Source: VXYL01 sp965199945 (GTDB lineage: Bacteria > Pseudomonadota > Gammaproteobacteria > Pseudomonadales > Azotimanducaceae). Taken from it: a stretch of DNA of 64,000 nucleotides. The notes beneath the pieces are model-generated. The model was given only the letters and a program-made list of their open reading frames with translations, had not been told where the DNA came from and ran no database searches. This document shows positions 41,128-49,564 of the stretch, in pieces. Both the position numbers and the translations under genes were made by a program. The stretch covers positions 1,116,001 through 1,180,000 of the forward strand of contig OZ241354.1 of NCBI GenBank assembly GCA_965199945.1, in the 5' to 3' direction. Position 1 is the first letter of the stretch, and every line of letters begins with the position of its first letter.

Positions 41128-42435
41128 CTACGACGAGCGGTAGATCCGCCCGAAATCGCGCCAATAGTCGGCGTAGGTCTTGGCGACGCAGTCCGCGCCG
41201 CGCACTTCGCAGCCGCTGATCCTGCTTGCCAGCACGGAGAGCGCCATCGCCATGCGGTGGTCTTCGTAGGTCTCGAAACTCGCCGGGCGCGGCCGTGGCG
41301 CCGGGTGAATGGTCATGGCGGCCTCGAACTCCTCCACCTTCACGCCAGCCTTGCGCAGTTCGGTGGCGCCGGCCTCGATGCGGTCGCATTCCTTGATGCG
41401 CAGCGTCGCCAGCCCGCGAAGGCGCGTCGGCGCTGGCAGAAACGGCGCCATCGCCATCAGCGTCGGCGCCGCGTCCGGCATGTCGGCCATGTCGATGTCG
41501 CCTACCGCTTCCAGCCGCTGCGGCCCGCGCACGACGGTCTCCTGGGCGAGCCGTTCCACCACCGCGCCAGCGCGTTCGCACACGGCGAGGAAGCCGTAGT
41601 CCCCCTGCCGCGTGTCCTTGCCCAGGTTCACGAGGCGCACGCAGCCGCCGTGCAGGGTGGCAAGCGCGGCAAAGTAGGTGGCCGCCGACGCATCGCCCTC
41701 GACTTTGACGCGCCCCCCCGCGTATGCGCTGGGCGGCACCGCGACCGTGTCCTCGTCCACCGTGCGAACCTCCACGCCGCGTTTGGCCATCTCCGCCATC
41801 GTCAGGCCGATGTAGGAAGCGCTTGCGCGTTCGTCCTCGAGTTCGATGGCGAGGCCGTTCGGCAGGCGCGGCGCGGCCAGCAGGAGCGCGGACAGGAATT
41901 GGCTGCTGGTCTTCGCGCGCAGCCGCGTTCGGTCGCCTGGGCAATGCGGCCCGTCGATGGCGATGGGCAGGCGTCCGCCGTTCGAGACCACCTTGCAGCC
42001 GATGCGCTGCAGGGCGTCGAGCAGGTCCGCATTCGGCCGCCGATGCAGCTGCGCGTGGCCGACGAACCGCGTCGTCGCCGGGCGCAACGCCGCCGCGGCC
42101 AGCAGCAGCCGCAGCGACACGCCGCTCATGCCGAGGTCGAGCTCCAACGGCGCGGCAACGTCGGCCGACATCGCCGCCGGCGACAGGAGCGTGTCGTTGC
42201 CGTCTTCCTCCACCGTAACGCCGAGACGCGCAACGCAGCGCAGCATCGTCTCCACGTCGTCGCACTTGGGGATGCCAGCCAGTCGCGTTGGTTCTTCGGC
42301 GAGCGCGGACATCAGAATCTGCCGCAACGCGATGGACTTGCTGCCGGGCAGCGCCAGGCGCAGATCGAATCCGCGCGGCGCTTCGGCGACGCGCTGGACC
42401 TGCCCCGGCGGAGAGCGGCGCGCCGCGTCAGTCAT
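41128..42435 (-). CDS. aroA: 3-phosphoshikimate 1-carboxyvinyltransferase (EPSP synthase)
   Basis: A 435-residue EPSP synthase. The N-terminal site LPGSKSIALRQILMSAL binds shikimate-3-phosphate. DLGMSGVSLRLLLAAAAL is the second substrate loop (with M-S-G-V where many have N-A-G-T), and LRIKECDRI and FETYEDHRMAMAL complete the active site. It joins phosphoenolpyruvate to shikimate-3-phosphate in chorismate synthesis. ATG 42435 overlaps the stop of the upstream HTH gene by eight bases, indicating an operon. Glyphosate-sensitivity class cannot be settled by eye, but the altered N-A-G-T loop is noteworthy. Confidence 0.92.
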   Translation of the reverse strand: MTDAARRSPPGQVQRVAEAPRGFDLRLALPGSKSIALRQILMSALAEEPTRLAGIPKCDDVETMLRCVARLGVTVEEDGNDTLLSPAAMSADVAAPLELDLGMSGVSLRLLLAAAALRPATTRFVGHAQLHRRPNADLLDALQRIGCKVVSNGGRLPIAIDGPHCPGDRTRLRAKTSSQFLSALLLAAPRLPNGLAIELEDERASASYIGLTMAEMAKRGVEVRTVDEDTVAVPPSAYAGGRVKVEGDASAATYFAALATLHGGCVRLVNLGKDTRQGDYGFLAVCERAGAVVERLAQETVVRGPQRLEAVGDIDMADMPDAAPTLMAMAPFLPAPTRLRGLATLRIKECDRIEAGATELRKAGVKVEEFEAAMTIHPAPRPRPASFETYEDHRMAMALSVLASRISGCEVRGADCVAKTYADYWRDFGRIYRSS

Positions 42436-42670
42436 CGGGCTGCCTGGGCTCTTTCGCTGCCGCATCGCTCGGCGCGGCGCGCTTGCGGAACTTGTGCCGC
42501 AGCGTGTACCAGCTGGGGTAGGGGATGGGCCGCGGGTCCTTCTTGGCGGTCCAGAAGCGCACCACGCGGCCGTCGGAGAGCCGCAGCGCCTTGGCGACGT
42601 CCTTGTTGGAAAGGCCCTTTTCGTCCATCCACTCGCGCAACTCCTTGGACGTGGGCGGGTACTTCTTCAT
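42428..42670 (-). CDS. Small helix-turn-helix DNA-binding protein
   Basis: An 80-residue basic protein. TSKELREWMDEKGLSNKDVAKALRLSDGRVVRFW looks like a Cro/CI-type or MqsA-like helix-turn-helix, followed by a basic tail (TLRHKFRKRAA). The family of HTH proteins with an 'R-F-W' recognition-helix end is often of phage or unknown origin. It is encoded just upstream of aroA, with an 8-base overlap, so the two are co-translated. Regulation of aroA or of the divergent acyl-CoA dehydrogenase is possible but not shown. Confidence 0.75.
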   Translation of the reverse strand: MKKYPPTSKELREWMDEKGLSNKDVAKALRLSDGRVVRFWTAKKDPRPIPYPSWYTLRHKFRKRAAPSDAAAKEPRQPDD

Positions 42671-42747
42671 GTCGGCGGCCAAGCGGCGGTTTCGCAGTGG
42701 CGCAATCCTACCAACGGCGGTCGCGGCGCCGAAAGCCGCCCAAGCCG

Positions 42748-42774
42748 TTGGCGAATCGGGCGAACTGCTACAAT
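42748..42774 (+). promoter_or_regulatory. Candidate promoter of the acyl-CoA dehydrogenase gene
   Basis: TTGGCG (42748-42753) and TACAAT (42769-42774) are separated by 15 bases, slightly short for sigma-70. The start codon lies at 42815, leaving a leader of about 34 bases with gaaggggga as ribosome site. Confidence 0.45.
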
Positions 42775-42814
42775 CGCCGCATCGCAAGCACCAAGAGATG
42801 GAAGGGGGAGTTCA

Positions 42815-44092
42815 ATGGCAGAAGCCGCGCTGGCCGACGTCGAGGCCGATCTCAACAACCTCGTGATGGGCGAGGAGGTCGAGCCGCTGTATGCGGCGGT
42901 GAAGAAGTTCATCGGCGAAGAAGTGGAGCCGAAGACGCCGGACTACTTCGAGGCGGCCTTCGAGCACGGCGACCGCTGGAGCCTGTCGCCGCGCCAGGAG
43001 GACATCCTCGGCGGCTTGAAGGACAAGGCGAAGGACAGCGGCCTGTGGAACTTCTTCCTGCCGGACGCCGAGACGGGCGAGGGCCTCAAGAACCTCGACT
43101 ACGCCTACATCGCCGCGGAACTCGGTAAGAACCCCATCGCCTCCGAGTGCCTCAATTGCAGTGCGCCGGACACCGGCAACATGGAAGTGCTGGAGCGCTA
43201 CGGCACGCCGGAGCAGAAGGAGAAATGGCTCAAGCCCCTGCTGGCCGGCGAGATTCGTTCCGCCTACGCGATGACGGAGCCGAACCTCGCCTCGTCGGAC
43301 GCCAAGCAGATCGCCACCCAGGCCCGCCTGGACGGCGACGAGTGGGTGCTGAACGGCGAGAAGTTCTACATCTCGGGCGCTGGCGACTCGCGCTGCAAGA
43401 TCATGATCACCATGGTGCAGACCAGCCCGGATGCGCCTCCCCATCGCCAGCAGTCGCAGATTCTGGTGCCGAAGGACGCGCCCGGCGTGGAGATCATCGA
43501 GCCGATGACCGTCTTCGGCCACGACGACGCGCCGCACGGCCACATGCATCTCAAGTTCAACGACTGCCGCGTGCCCAAGGAGAACATCCTGCTCGGCGAA
43601 GGGCGCGGCTTCGAGATTTCCCAAGGGCGCCTGGGCCCGGGCCGCATCCACCACTGCATGAGATCGGTCGGGCAGGCCGAACGCGCGCTCGACCTGCTGG
43701 TGCGCCGCGGCATGTCCCGGGAAGCCTTCGGGCGTCCGCTGGTGCAGCTGGGCAAGAATCTCGAGGTGGTGTCCCGGGCGCGCATCGAGATCGAAGCCAT
43801 GCGGCTGATGGTGTTGAAGGCGGCCAAGGCGATGGACGTGCTAGGCAACCGCGAGGCGCGGGTGTGGGTTCACATGTGCAAGGCGATGATCCCCGAGCGC
43901 GTGTGCCAGATCATCGACCAGGCCATTCAGATCCACGGCGCCGCCGGCGTCTCCCAGTGGACGCCGCTGGCCGGCATGTACACCGGCCAGCGCACGCTGC
44001 GCATCGCCGACGGCCCGGACGAAGTGCATCACCTGGTGGTGGGGCGCGCCGAACTGCGCAAGTACGACGAGAACTTCGGGCGCTCGCGGTAG
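42815..44092 (+). CDS. Acyl-CoA dehydrogenase family protein
   Basis: A 425-residue flavoprotein of the acyl-CoA dehydrogenase family, branch similar to mammalian ACAD10/11. FAD and substrate motifs include AYAMTEPNLASSDA, GEKFYISGAGD, GRLGPGRIHHCMRSVGQAERAL, REAFGRPLVQLGKNL and QIHGAAGVSQWTPLAGMYTGQR. The usual catalytic glutamate region near the C-terminus reads RIADGPDEVHHL. ACAD10/11-like enzymes work on 4-hydroxyacyl or long-chain substrates. The gene is monocistronic, with gaagggggag before ATG 42815. The substrate is uncertain. Confidence 0.93.
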   Translation: MAEAALADVEADLNNLVMGEEVEPLYAAVKKFIGEEVEPKTPDYFEAAFEHGDRWSLSPRQEDILGGLKDKAKDSGLWNFFLPDAETGEGLKNLDYAYIAAELGKNPIASECLNCSAPDTGNMEVLERYGTPEQKEKWLKPLLAGEIRSAYAMTEPNLASSDAKQIATQARLDGDEWVLNGEKFYISGAGDSRCKIMITMVQTSPDAPPHRQQSQILVPKDAPGVEIIEPMTVFGHDDAPHGHMHLKFNDCRVPKENILLGEGRGFEISQGRLGPGRIHHCMRSVGQAERALDLLVRRGMSREAFGRPLVQLGKNLEVVSRARIEIEAMRLMVLKAAKAMDVLGNREARVWVHMCKAMIPERVCQIIDQAIQIHGAAGVSQWTPLAGMYTGQRTLRIADGPDEVHHLVVGRAELRKYDENFGRSR

Positions 44093-44179
44093 TCGTTCGC
44101 CAAAAGGACGGACGAATCGCGAAGAGGGCGAGGGAACGGCTCGTTTGCGAGACGCCCCTCGCGCATCAAGACATCGCTG

Positions 44180-45049
44180 CTACGACTTGCCCTTGATGGC
44201 TTCCACGTTGAGCAGTGGAATGGCGCCGCCGCCGGAGAACTGCGGCAGCTGACCGTCCCACTTCTCGGCAATCCGCAGCTGGATGAGGTTGGGGTTGTCC
44301 TTCAACGCTTCCGCTTCGCGGCGAATCGCGTCGGCGCGGGCCTTGGACTCCACCTCGATCTGGTACGCCTCGGCATCGGCCGCCAAGGTGCGTTCGGCAG
44401 CGGCGGCTTCGGCCTGGGTGACGCGCCGCACCTTCTCGTTCTCGGCCTTCAGCGCCTCCTGCTCGGCGCGCACCTTCTCTTCGATGGCGCGGTTGAACTC
44501 GGCCGAGAACTCGAAATCGGTGATCGCCACGTTCGCCAGCGCGATGGCGCCGGCGACGTCCTTCTGCTGCAAGGTGACGTCGATGTTGCCGGCGATGGCC
44601 TGCTGGATCTGCACCTTCACGTCGGCGCGCTTGGTGACCAGCTCCTCGGCCGTGTACTGCGCGGTGATGGCCTTGACGGATTCGAGGATGGCCGGGTAGA
44701 TGACGTTCCGCTCCACGACGTCGGCGCGCGGGCCGATGCGCTGATAGGTCATGGGCATCGCGTCGCCGAGCAGCGAGTACTGCACCGCCACCTTGGTGCT
44801 CACCACCTGCAAGTCCTTGGACGCCGCGCTGGCATCGCTCTCCGCCTTGCGCAGGCGCACATCGAGCTCCACCACGTCGTCCACGAAGGGCTTCTTGAAG
44901 TGGAAGCCTTCGCTCAGCGCCATCGGCTGCACCTCGCCCAGCGTCCGCACCACGCCCACATGGCCGCTCTCGACGATCACCCAGGCCCCCCAAGCAACGA
45001 CGACGACGAGCAGCGCCACCACGCCGCCGATGATGGTCTGATTGTTCAT
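44180..45049 (-). CDS. SPFH/band-7 (prohibitin-like) membrane protein
   Basis: A 289-residue protein with one N-terminal membrane anchor (GGVVALLVVVVAWGAWVIV), an SPFH domain (GHVGVVRTLGEVQPMALSEGFHF to IEEKVRAE) and a charged coiled coil (EQEALKAENEKVRRVTQAEAAAAERTLAADAEA split here into shorter stretches: EQEALKAENEKVRRV, QAEAAAAERTLAAD). It resembles prohibitin-type HflK/C relatives that form rings in the inner membrane and often control proteases such as FtsH. No NfeD or protease gene is adjacent. It is convergent with the acyl-CoA dehydrogenase. Confidence 0.92.
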   Translation of the reverse strand: MNNQTIIGGVVALLVVVVAWGAWVIVESGHVGVVRTLGEVQPMALSEGFHFKKPFVDDVVELDVRLRKAESDASAASKDLQVVSTKVAVQYSLLGDAMPMTYQRIGPRADVVERNVIYPAILESVKAITAQYTAEELVTKRADVKVQIQQAIAGNIDVTLQQKDVAGAIALANVAITDFEFSAEFNRAIEEKVRAEQEALKAENEKVRRVTQAEAAAAERTLAADAEAYQIEVESKARADAIRREAEALKDNPNLIQLRIAEKWDGQLPQFSGGGAIPLLNVEAIKGKS

Positions 45050-45181
45050 GGTCGACCCTCCTCGACTCTCGGCAGTTGAGACAGTGTATCAGCTTGGTCT
45101 TGAGCGCAGCGGACGTCGCGCCCTGTTTCGGCGGCAACGGCGCTCGGCATAAAGTGCCGCCTGCGGCCGCAGTGCCATCCG

Positions 45182-45532
45182 CTACGGCAGAGACGCGCCG
45201 CGCTCGCCATCGCCGCGCACCTTGCCGGCGCGCTTGCGCTGCGCGAAGCCGATGCCCTCCAGCAGGCCTTCGACCCGGCCAAGCCGCTCGGTCACTTCTC
45301 CGAAGCGCTCGGCCATTTCCAATCGCACCGCGGCGATGCGCTCGTTCATCTCCCCGAAGCGCTCGCTCATTTCCAGCCGCACCTCGGTGACGCTCTCGGC
45401 GAGCGCGTCCATTCGCTTGCCCAGTCCGTCGATGCGTCCGTTCATTTCCCGGCGCAGCGCACGGTTCGATGCGGCGATCGCGATCAGAATCACGATGCCA
45501 ACGGTGACTATGGACCAAACTTCGGCACTCAC
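45182..45532 (-). CDS. Short membrane-anchored coiled-coil protein
   Basis: A 116-residue protein from GTG 45532. Residues 4-21 are a membrane helix (EVWSIVTVGIVILIAIA) and residues 25-95 an uninterrupted heptad-like coiled coil with internal repeats (RLEMSERFGEMNERI and RLEMAERFGEVTERL). Such proteins (often given as hypothetical, YtxH- or DUF1640-like) act as membrane tethers, but no function can be assigned. It lies 132 bp upstream of the band-7 gene on the same strand, so they may be related in function. The start is the first GTG of two adjacent ones. Confidence 0.65.
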   Translation of the reverse strand: MSAEVWSIVTVGIVILIAIAASNRALRREMNGRIDGLGKRMDALAESVTEVRLEMSERFGEMNERIAAVRLEMAERFGEVTERLGRVEGLLEGIGFAQRKRAGKVRGDGERGASLP

Positions 45533-45750
45533 GAACAACTTCCTGTCTCTTGTGGGCGGGCGCGGTCTCGCGCTGCGCCGCCTTTGTCGATTCAACGCAG
45601 GGCATCGTAAACCGACAAACACCAGCGAAGAAACAGGCGATGTCGCAATCTCGCGTGCGCGTTTGCCGCTTTGCGCTGTAGGAAATCGCCGGCGTCGGGC
45701 GGTCAGATGTCGCACGCTACCGCTCGCACACTCCAAGCGCCGCGGCTCGG

Positions 45751-45780
45751 TTGGCATCGTCCGCGCCGTTCCGCTATAGT
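45751..45780 (+). promoter_or_regulatory. Promoter of the leucine leader/leuA transcript
   Basis: TTGGCA (45751-45756) and TATAGT (45775-45780) with an 18-base spacer give a good sigma-70 promoter. The predicted transcription start falls at about 45787, on or next to the leader-peptide ATG at 45788, so the leader mRNA would be nearly leaderless. Confidence 0.65.
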
Positions 45781-45787
45781 CCGCGCC

Positions 45788-45865
45788 ATGAACGTCGCAG
45801 CCCAACGCCTGCGCATCGCTCTCGGCCGCGCCGAGGGCCGTCTCCTGCTGCTACTGCCGGCTTAG
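45788..45865 (+). CDS. leuL: Leucine-rich leader peptide of the leuA attenuator
   Basis: A 25-codon reading frame, ATG 45788 to TAG 45865, starting MNVAAQRLRIALGRAEG and ending with arginine, five consecutive leucine codons (CTC CTG CTG CTA CTG), proline and alanine. With two earlier leucines this is a classic leader peptide. Scarce charged leucyl-tRNA would stall the ribosome and alter folding of the RNA ahead of leuA, whose start is 105 bases downstream. The frame is too short for routine gene calling. No ribosome-binding site precedes it; translation may start from the leaderless 5' end. Confidence 0.8.
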   Translation: MNVAAQRLRIALGRAEGRLLLLLPA

Positions 45866-45927
45866 CCGGCATCACTTCATCCACAGGGCCGAGTCTGCCC
45901 ACCGTCGAATCCTAGAACCTCCACAAG

Positions 45928-45954
45928 GGCCACGGGCCGCTCGCGCCGGTGGCC
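45928..45954 (+). promoter_or_regulatory. Attenuator stem-loop ahead of leuA
   Basis: GGCCACGGGC and GCCGGTGGCC form a 10-bp stem with one mismatch and a 7-base loop, between the leader stop and leuA. A short alternative hairpin, GCCGGC-TTA-GCCGGC, spans the leader stop codon. There is no T-run after the main stem, but the leuA ribosome site (aagga, 45958-45962) follows at once, so control could act on translation as well as on transcription. Confidence 0.55.
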
Positions 45955-45970
45955 GCCCAAGGATTTCGTG

Positions 45971-47752
45971 ATGAACATGCAGCACCGACAGATCGTCGCT
46001 GGCAGCCGCAAGGGCGCCATGCCGTTCGCCAAGTACCACGCCTTCCAGCCGGTCGCGCTGCCGGACCGCCGCTGGCCCGGCAACGTCATCGATGCGCCGC
46101 CGCGGTGGTGCAGCGTCGATCTGCGCGACGGCAACCAGGCGCTGATCGATCCCATGAACGTGGACGAAAAGCTGCGCCTCTACGAGTTGCTGCTCGAGAT
46201 CGGCTTCGTCGAGATCGAGGTGGGCTTTCCCGCCGCCTCGCAGCCGGACTTCGACTTCATCCGCGCCATCATCGAGCGCGGCATGGTGCCGGAGAACGTG
46301 GCCGTGCAGGTGCTCTGCCAGGCGCGGCCGGAACTCATCGCGCGCACGGTGGAAGCCTTGGACGGCGCTCCGAACGCCATCTTCCACCTCTACAACTCCA
46401 CGTCCACCTTGCAGCGCCGCGTGGTGTTCGAGATGGACCGCGCCGGCGTCGTCGACTTGGCCGTGCAGGGCACGGCGCTGGTCAAGGAGGGCGTCGGCCA
46501 GCTGCGCGGCACGAACATCCAGTACGAATACTCGCCGGAGAGCTTCACCGGCACCGAGCTGGACTTCGCCGTGGAAATATCCGCCGCGGTTGCCGACGAG
46601 TGGGGCGCCACCGCCGCCGCGCCGATCATCCTCAATCTGCCTTCCACCGTGGAGATGGCCACGCCGAACGTGTATGCGGACCAGATCGAGTGGTTCATTC
46701 GCCACTTTCCCGGCCGCGAGCGCATCGTCGTCAGCCTGCACGCGCACAACGACCGCGGCACCGGCGTGGCCGCTACCGAACTGGCGCTGATGGCCGGCGC
46801 CGAGCGCGTCGAAGGCACGCTGTTCGGCAACGGCGAGCGCACCGGCAACTGCGACGTGGTGACGGTGGCCATGAACCTCTTCTCCCAAGGGGTCGATCCG
46901 CAGCTGGACTTCCGCGACATGCCGCGCATCAGGGAGACCGTCGAAGGCATCAACAAGCTGCCGGTGCATGAACGCCATCCCTACGCTGGCGATCTCGTCT
47001 TCACGGCCTTCTCCGGCTCCCATCAAGACGCCATCAAGAAGGGCATGGCGCAGGTGGACCGCGAGCACTGGGAGGTGCCGTACCTGCCCATCGATCCAGC
47101 CGACGTCGGCTCGTCCTACAAGGAGACGGTGCGCGTCAACAGCCAGTCCGGCAAGGGCGGAGTGGGCTTCGTGCTCGAGGAACACTTCGGCGTGTCGCTG
47201 CCGCGGGCGATGCTGGTGGAGTTCTCCAAGGCCGTCCAGGCGCTCACGGAACGCCTCGACCGGGAGGTGCGGCCAGACGAAATCATGCAGGCGCTGCAAG
47301 ACGAATACCTGGTCGAGGACGGCCCCTACCGGCTCGTCCACTACGACCTCGGCCAAGGCGACGACGGTGCCCAGTACTGCACGGCCAAGCTGCGCGTGCC
47401 GGACGGCGAGGTGATGGTGGCGGGGGAAGGCAGCGGCCCCATCGAGGCGTTCGTCAACGGCATGGTGACGACCCTCAACGAACCCTTGAACATCGTCGAC
47501 TACCACGAGCGTTCGCTGGGCGCCGGCAAGGACGCGAACGCCATCTGCATCGTCCAGGTGGGCGCGGCGGAAAGCGGCGAGACGGGCTGCTTCGGCATCG
47601 GCTTGAGCCGCAACACCGTCACCGCGGCGCTCACCGCCATCGTCTCCGCCGTCAATCGGCGCTGGAAACCGGCGCAGGTGCGCGTGCTGGCGGTGGGTAG
47701 CGACAGCGCGGCGCAGGAGGCGTCCTCCACGGCACGGCGCGCCGTGGGATGA
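45971..47752 (+). CDS. leuA: 2-isopropylmalate synthase
   Basis: A 593-residue alpha-isopropylmalate synthase of the long, yeast/actinobacterial-like type. The N-terminal extension (FAKYHAFQPVALPDRRWP) precedes the TIM barrel with SVDLRDGNQALIDPM, VSLHAHNDRGTG and GNGERTGNCDVV (metal and substrate sites), the linker VNSQSGKGGVGFVLEE, and the C-terminal leucine-binding regulatory domain (VVGA-like IVQVGAAESGETGCFGIGLS). It condenses acetyl-CoA with 2-ketoisovalerate, the first step to leucine, and is inhibited by leucine. Expression appears controlled by the leader peptide at 45788. ATG 45971 was chosen over the adjacent GTG. It overlaps the DUF2784 gene by four bases. Confidence 0.95.
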   Translation: MNMQHRQIVAGSRKGAMPFAKYHAFQPVALPDRRWPGNVIDAPPRWCSVDLRDGNQALIDPMNVDEKLRLYELLLEIGFVEIEVGFPAASQPDFDFIRAIIERGMVPENVAVQVLCQARPELIARTVEALDGAPNAIFHLYNSTSTLQRRVVFEMDRAGVVDLAVQGTALVKEGVGQLRGTNIQYEYSPESFTGTELDFAVEISAAVADEWGATAAAPIILNLPSTVEMATPNVYADQIEWFIRHFPGRERIVVSLHAHNDRGTGVAATELALMAGAERVEGTLFGNGERTGNCDVVTVAMNLFSQGVDPQLDFRDMPRIRETVEGINKLPVHERHPYAGDLVFTAFSGSHQDAIKKGMAQVDREHWEVPYLPIDPADVGSSYKETVRVNSQSGKGGVGFVLEEHFGVSLPRAMLVEFSKAVQALTERLDREVRPDEIMQALQDEYLVEDGPYRLVHYDLGQGDDGAQYCTAKLRVPDGEVMVAGEGSGPIEAFVNGMVTTLNEPLNIVDYHERSLGAGKDANAICIVQVGAAESGETGCFGIGLSRNTVTAALTAIVSAVNRRWKPAQVRVLAVGSDSAAQEASSTARRAVG

Positions 47753-48126
47753 GCGCCGCCGCGGATGCGCTGCTCGCGGCGCACTTCGCGTTCGTGGTGT
47801 TCGTGCTCGGCGGCGGCCTGCTGGCGCTGCGCTGGCCGCGCATTGCCTGGCTGCACCTGCCCTGCGCCGCATGGGGCGCACTGGTGGAGTTCGCCGATCT
47901 GCCGTGCCCGCTCACCGCCTGGGAGCACGCCCTGCGCGGCGTCGATTCGGACCTGGGCTTCGTCGCCAGGCTTCTGGCGCCGATTCTCTATCCGGACTTG
48001 GCCTGGCCCGGCGTTCTCTCGCCGCCGGTGCGCGTGGCCTTGGGTTCGATCGTGCTCGCGCTCAACGCCGCCGTCTACGCCTGGGTCTTCAAGACGCGGC
48101 GTCGGCGGGCATCTCCCAGGCCTTGA
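47749..48126 (+). CDS. DUF2784 membrane protein
   Basis: A 125-residue integral membrane protein of family DUF2784, with three or four hydrophobic helices (ALLAAHFAFVVFVLGGGLLAL, IAWLHLPCAAWGALVEF, RVALGSIVLALNAAVYAWVF) and the family stretch CPLTAWEHALRG. Function unknown. The start overlaps the leuA stop by four bases (ATGA), so it is translated with leuA and presumably under leucine attenuation. Its last 38 bases overlap the convergent CNNM gene. Confidence 0.88.
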   Translation: MSAAADALLAAHFAFVVFVLGGGLLALRWPRIAWLHLPCAAWGALVEFADLPCPLTAWEHALRGVDSDLGFVARLLAPILYPDLAWPGVLSPPVRVALGSIVLALNAAVYAWVFKTRRRRASPRP

Positions 48127-49357
48127 CCGTGCGCACCACGTTGTCGGCGATTTGCAGCGTCTCCAGCCGGTAGCGGCCGATCTGCAGGCAGACGTTGGAT
48201 TCCGGGATGCGCTCCAAGTGTTCCACGATCAGCCCGTTCAGGGTGCGCGGCCCGTCGGTCGGCAGTTCCCAGCCCAGGCTGCGGTTCACGTCGCGCAGCA
48301 CGGCTTTGCCCTCGACGATGCAGGAGCCGTCGTCGCCGCGCTGCACCTCGGCGAGTTCCGCCGCCACGTCCGTGGTGAACTCGCCGACGATCTCCTCGAG
48401 AATGTCCTCCAAGGTCACCAATCCCTGCACGTCGCCGTATTCGTCCACCACCAGGGCGATCCGCTGCCGTTCGCGCTGGAAGTTCACCAGCTGGATGTGC
48501 AGCGGCGTTCCCTCGGGCACGAAGTAGGGCTCTTCCATCTCCTGCAGCAGGTCCTCTTTCGTGAACTCGTCCTGGCGCAGGAACCGCGCCGCCCGACGCA
48601 GGTGCAGGATGCCCTGCACGGCGTTGACCGTGTCTTGGTAGACGGGGAGCCGCGTGTGCTGGGATTCGCTGATGGCGGCGGCGATCTGCACCGGCGCGGC
48701 GTCCAGATCGATGCCGACCACCTCCGAGCGCGGCACCATGATGTCGTTGATGGTGCCGCGTTCTAGGTCGAGAATGCCAAGCAGCATGTTCTGGCGGTCT
48801 CTCGGCAGCGCCGTGCGCTCGTTCACCACCGTGCGCAGCTCGTCGGCGGAGAGGTCGTCGGATTCCTTCTTCGCCGACGTGACCAAGGGCGCCGCGACCA
48901 GGTTGCTCATCGAGTTGATGAGCGCCACCAGCGGGCGGAAGACCTTCAAGAGCGGCTGCAGCAGGTAGGACGACGGAAAGGCCACGGTCTCTGGGCGCTG
49001 CGCCGCCACGGTCTTCGGCGACACTTCGGCGAACACCAGCACGATCACGGTGAAGACCACCGCCGACACGAGCGGCCCCCAATCGCCGCCGAGCAGGCGC
49101 TGCCCGATCACCGTCGCGAAGGCGGCGGCGATGAAGTTCAGCAGGTTGTTGCCGAGCAGGATCATGCCCAGCAGCCGATCCGGGCGCTGCAAGAGCAGAC
49201 TGGCCTTGGTGGCCCCGCGGTGCTTCGTGTTGACGAGGTGGCCCAGGCGATAGCGGTTGAGCGCCATCATCGCCGTCTCGGAAGCGGAAAAGCAGGCAGA
49301 CGTGAGCAGCATGGCGATGATCGCCAGCAGCAGCACGCCGGTTGAGGCTTCGTTCAC
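48089..49357 (-). CDS. CNNM/CorC-family (hemolysin-like) membrane protein with CBS domains
   Basis: A 422-residue protein of the CNNM/CorB family. An N-terminal DUF21 membrane domain (ACFSASETAMMALNRYRLGHL; LGNNLLNFIAAAFATVIG; FAEVSPKTVAA) is followed by paired CBS domains (INDIMVPRSEVVGIDL; RIALVVDEYGDVQGLVTLEDILEEIVGE) and a CorC_HlyC C-terminal domain (WELPTDGPRTLNGLIVEHLERIP). Members are linked to Mg2+ and Co2+ export. The start is GTG 49357, just before NEASTGVLLL; no good ATG precedes the first membrane helix. It is convergent with the DUF2784 gene and overlaps it. Confidence 0.92.
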   Translation of the reverse strand: MNEASTGVLLLAIIAMLLTSACFSASETAMMALNRYRLGHLVNTKHRGATKASLLLQRPDRLLGMILLGNNLLNFIAAAFATVIGQRLLGGDWGPLVSAVVFTVIVLVFAEVSPKTVAAQRPETVAFPSSYLLQPLLKVFRPLVALINSMSNLVAAPLVTSAKKESDDLSADELRTVVNERTALPRDRQNMLLGILDLERGTINDIMVPRSEVVGIDLDAAPVQIAAAISESQHTRLPVYQDTVNAVQGILHLRRAARFLRQDEFTKEDLLQEMEEPYFVPEGTPLHIQLVNFQRERQRIALVVDEYGDVQGLVTLEDILEEIVGEFTTDVAAELAEVQRGDDGSCIVEGKAVLRDVNRSLGWELPTDGPRTLNGLIVEHLERIPESNVCLQIGRYRLETLQIADNVVRTVKAWEMPADAAS

Positions 49358-49430
49358 GTTTGGCTGCGGGCGCGGCCTCGCATCCGTAAAGATGGCTTGA
49401 GTGTGGCACAAAGCACCGTCGTCTTTCTCG

Positions 49431-49550
49431 TCAGCGGCTATTCGGAGGGACGGCCCGCCCTCGAAAGCCGCAGCGCGGCTCCAACTCCGCAACGCGCGCC
49501 TCGGCAGCCGAGCGAATGGCAGCTTCCCGTTCCGCCCGCGCCGTTTGCAT
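49431..49550 (-). pseudogene. Possible relic of a Uma2-type C-terminal coil
   Basis: In the frame ending at 49431 the minus strand reads MQTARAEREAAIRSAAEA then RVAELEPRCGF. This resembles the alanine/arginine/glutamate coil that often ends Uma2-family proteins (the A-E-A-R-V-A-E-L-E pattern). The rest of such a gene is absent: upstream on this strand is the intact Rpn gene in another frame. The resemblance is short and low-complexity, so this is a weak call. Nothing else is seen in the 207-bp gap. Confidence 0.22.
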
Positions 49551-49564
49551 CCCACCGTCGCGGT

